Assembly (NCBI GenBank): GCA_937877685.1
Contig: CALFGU010000215.1
Location: 1 to 17,351 of the forward strand
Length of the DNA: 17,351 nt
Direction: 5' to 3'
DNA from: an uncultured Prevotella sp.
GTDB lineage: Bacteria > Bacteroidota > Bacteroidia > Bacteroidales > Bacteroidaceae
A program made the translations under genes and the position numbers. This document shows positions 16,619 to 17,351 of the stretch, in pieces. How positions within the stretch are numbered: the first letter of the stretch is position 1; each line of letters opens with the position of its first letter. The notes beneath the pieces are model-generated. The model was not told the DNA's origin and searched no databases. It saw only the letters and a program-made list of their open reading frames with translations.

Positions 16619-16676
16619 AAACTGAAAGTAACTGAATTAAAATTATAAGTAACTTAAGTGAAACTATAAGTAACTT
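16614..16676. repeat. Three 21-bp tandem repeats
   Basis: Units start at 16614, 16635 and 16656. The first and third share 18 of their first 20 bases (AAGTGAAACTnnAAGTAACT), and the second and third share ATAAGTAACTT. The first unit overlaps the right arm of the preceding inverted repeat. The array lies between the convergent glutaredoxin-like and nrdG genes, where no promoter is needed. Confidence 0.6.
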
Positions 16677-16747
16677 TGTTTTCCGTATGTGAGATATAGA
16701 TTTTCACACATAAGAATCACGGGGATTTGTCTTACACAGAATTGCCC
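16677..16747. other. Spacer downstream of nrdG
   Basis: I see no gene here and no convincing terminator for nrdG; this is the rest of the 564-bp gap between the convergent genes. Confidence 0.4.
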
Positions 16748-17215
16748 TTACCTCCAAAAACGGTGGGTGAGGTCGGTAAACGAACCGTCCTTTTCCACAT
16801 GGAAGAAGCGCTGATTGGTGGTTCGGTCACGCAAAGCGCCAAGGGCTTCGCGGTAAGGCCCAACCTTTACGTAATCAAAGGGGGCGGGGTCGAAATCTGC
16901 GGGAAGTTCTTGTCGCCCGCTGTACCACCCCGTCTTGAGAGTGCCCTCGAAGTACTGCTTTGTTTCACGCAACACCTCCTGCACGGCATGCGGGTCGTTA
17001 TCTCCGCCCATGAGTGCCACACAAGTGATTTCCCCTCTGTATTTTTCAGCAAGCGCAATGAGCACCTTGGCATCCAGCACTTCGCCAATGTCACCCATAA
17101 GGATGGAACTGTGACACCCCGGACACTTGTTGGGACATAGCGAGAGATTCACGGCAAGCGTGACTTCGTCGGGGAATTCTTGAAAGACAATATCGTAGGT
17201 TAGGTATTTGAGCAT
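16748..17215 (-). CDS. nrdG: Anaerobic ribonucleotide reductase activating protein
   Basis: NrdG is a cytoplasmic radical-SAM enzyme that puts the glycyl radical on the class III ribonucleotide reductase NrdD, allowing deoxynucleotide synthesis without oxygen. I chose the ATG at 17215 (155 residues, MLKYLTYDIVFQEFPDEV); the longer frame starts at GTG and its first residues come from a repeat. The iron-sulfur motif is CPNKCPGCH (Cys27, Cys31, Cys34). ALMGGDNDP near 68 gives the glycine pair of the SAM site, and YVKVGPYREALGAL is typical of the family. Length is normal. nrdD usually lies directly upstream, which would be beyond the right end of the window. A long inverted repeat ends 5 bp before the start codon. 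Confidence 0.93.
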   Translation of the reverse strand: MLKYLTYDIVFQEFPDEVTLAVNLSLCPNKCPGCHSSILMGDIGEVLDAKVLIALAEKYRGEITCVALMGGDNDPHAVQEVLRETKQYFEGTLKTGWYSGRQELPADFDPAPFDYVKVGPYREALGALRDRTTNQRFFHVEKDGSFTDLTHRFWR

Positions 17216-17220
17216 GGGGG

Positions 17221-17314
17221 GAAATGAAAAAGGAGAAAGGAGAAAGGAGAAATAACAATGCGGAATTTGGCGCGCGAGCACATTTCTCCTTTCTCATTTC
17301 TCCTTTCTCATTTC
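17221..17314. repeat. Family III repeat as a 34-bp inverted pair before nrdG
   Basis: The left arm (17221-17254) and the inverse of the right arm (17281-17314) match at 31 of 34 positions, around a 26-nt loop containing GCGCGC. Both arms consist of the units GAAATGA and GAAAGGA. In an RNA running from an upstream gene into nrdG, this would fold into a hairpin of about 33 bp ending 5 nt before the start codon. Between the repeat and the window end (17315-17351) each minus-strand frame stops within about 12 codons; I cannot tell whether one is the end of nrdD. Confidence 0.8.
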
Positions 17315-17351
17315 AAATATTATTCTTGGTCATACGCATGTTTCGGATAGT

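Overview
The window looks like chromosomal DNA of a Bacteroidales bacterium, most likely a Prevotellaceae relative. The reasons are a fused SecD-SecF protein, a DUF4294 protein, a cyclophilin with the Bacteroidetes-type helical insertion, several TAnnTTTG promoter -7 boxes, and A/T-rich leaders without Shine-Dalgarno sequences before most genes. It contains 13 confident protein genes and no tRNA, rRNA, CRISPR array or transposase.

Left part (1-8481, genes on the minus strand): secDF, with its own terminator, lies downstream of a row of five FKBP-type prolyl isomerase genes. Read in the direction of transcription, the row encodes a cytoplasmic FklB-like protein, a lipoprotein, a protein with an N-terminal membrane anchor, and two proteins with cleavable Sec signals. 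The lipoprotein, anchored and first secreted genes are diverged tandem paralogs. Two of them are followed by nearly the same 43-nt hairpin. A strong terminator closes the row. With a cytoplasmic cyclophilin gene on the plus strand (8830-9579), the locus holds six prolyl isomerases beside a secretion motor, which suggests a role in folding exported proteins.

Middle (9901-13237, minus strand): a DUF4294 signal-peptide protein, then prmC (release-factor glutamine methyltransferase), ribD (bifunctional riboflavin enzyme) and a short methyltransferase-like protein with a TTG start. The last three are probably an operon. Right part: rnr (RNase R) and a small CPDC glutaredoxin-like gene on the plus strand, converging on nrdG (anaerobic ribonucleotide reductase activase) on the minus strand.

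The most unusual content is between the genes. At least five unrelated families of short dispersed repeats occur, and each is present at least once as an inverted pair able to form a hairpin. The clearest are a 34-bp arm inverted repeat directly before the nrdG start codon (31 of 34 positions match) and an element at 16298-16492 built from two head-to-head copies of a three-hairpin module. One repeat unit lies inside the ribD coding sequence, within an apparent insertion, and another supplies the last codons and stop of prmC. These repeats, rather than the housekeeping genes, are the best candidates for something undescribed.
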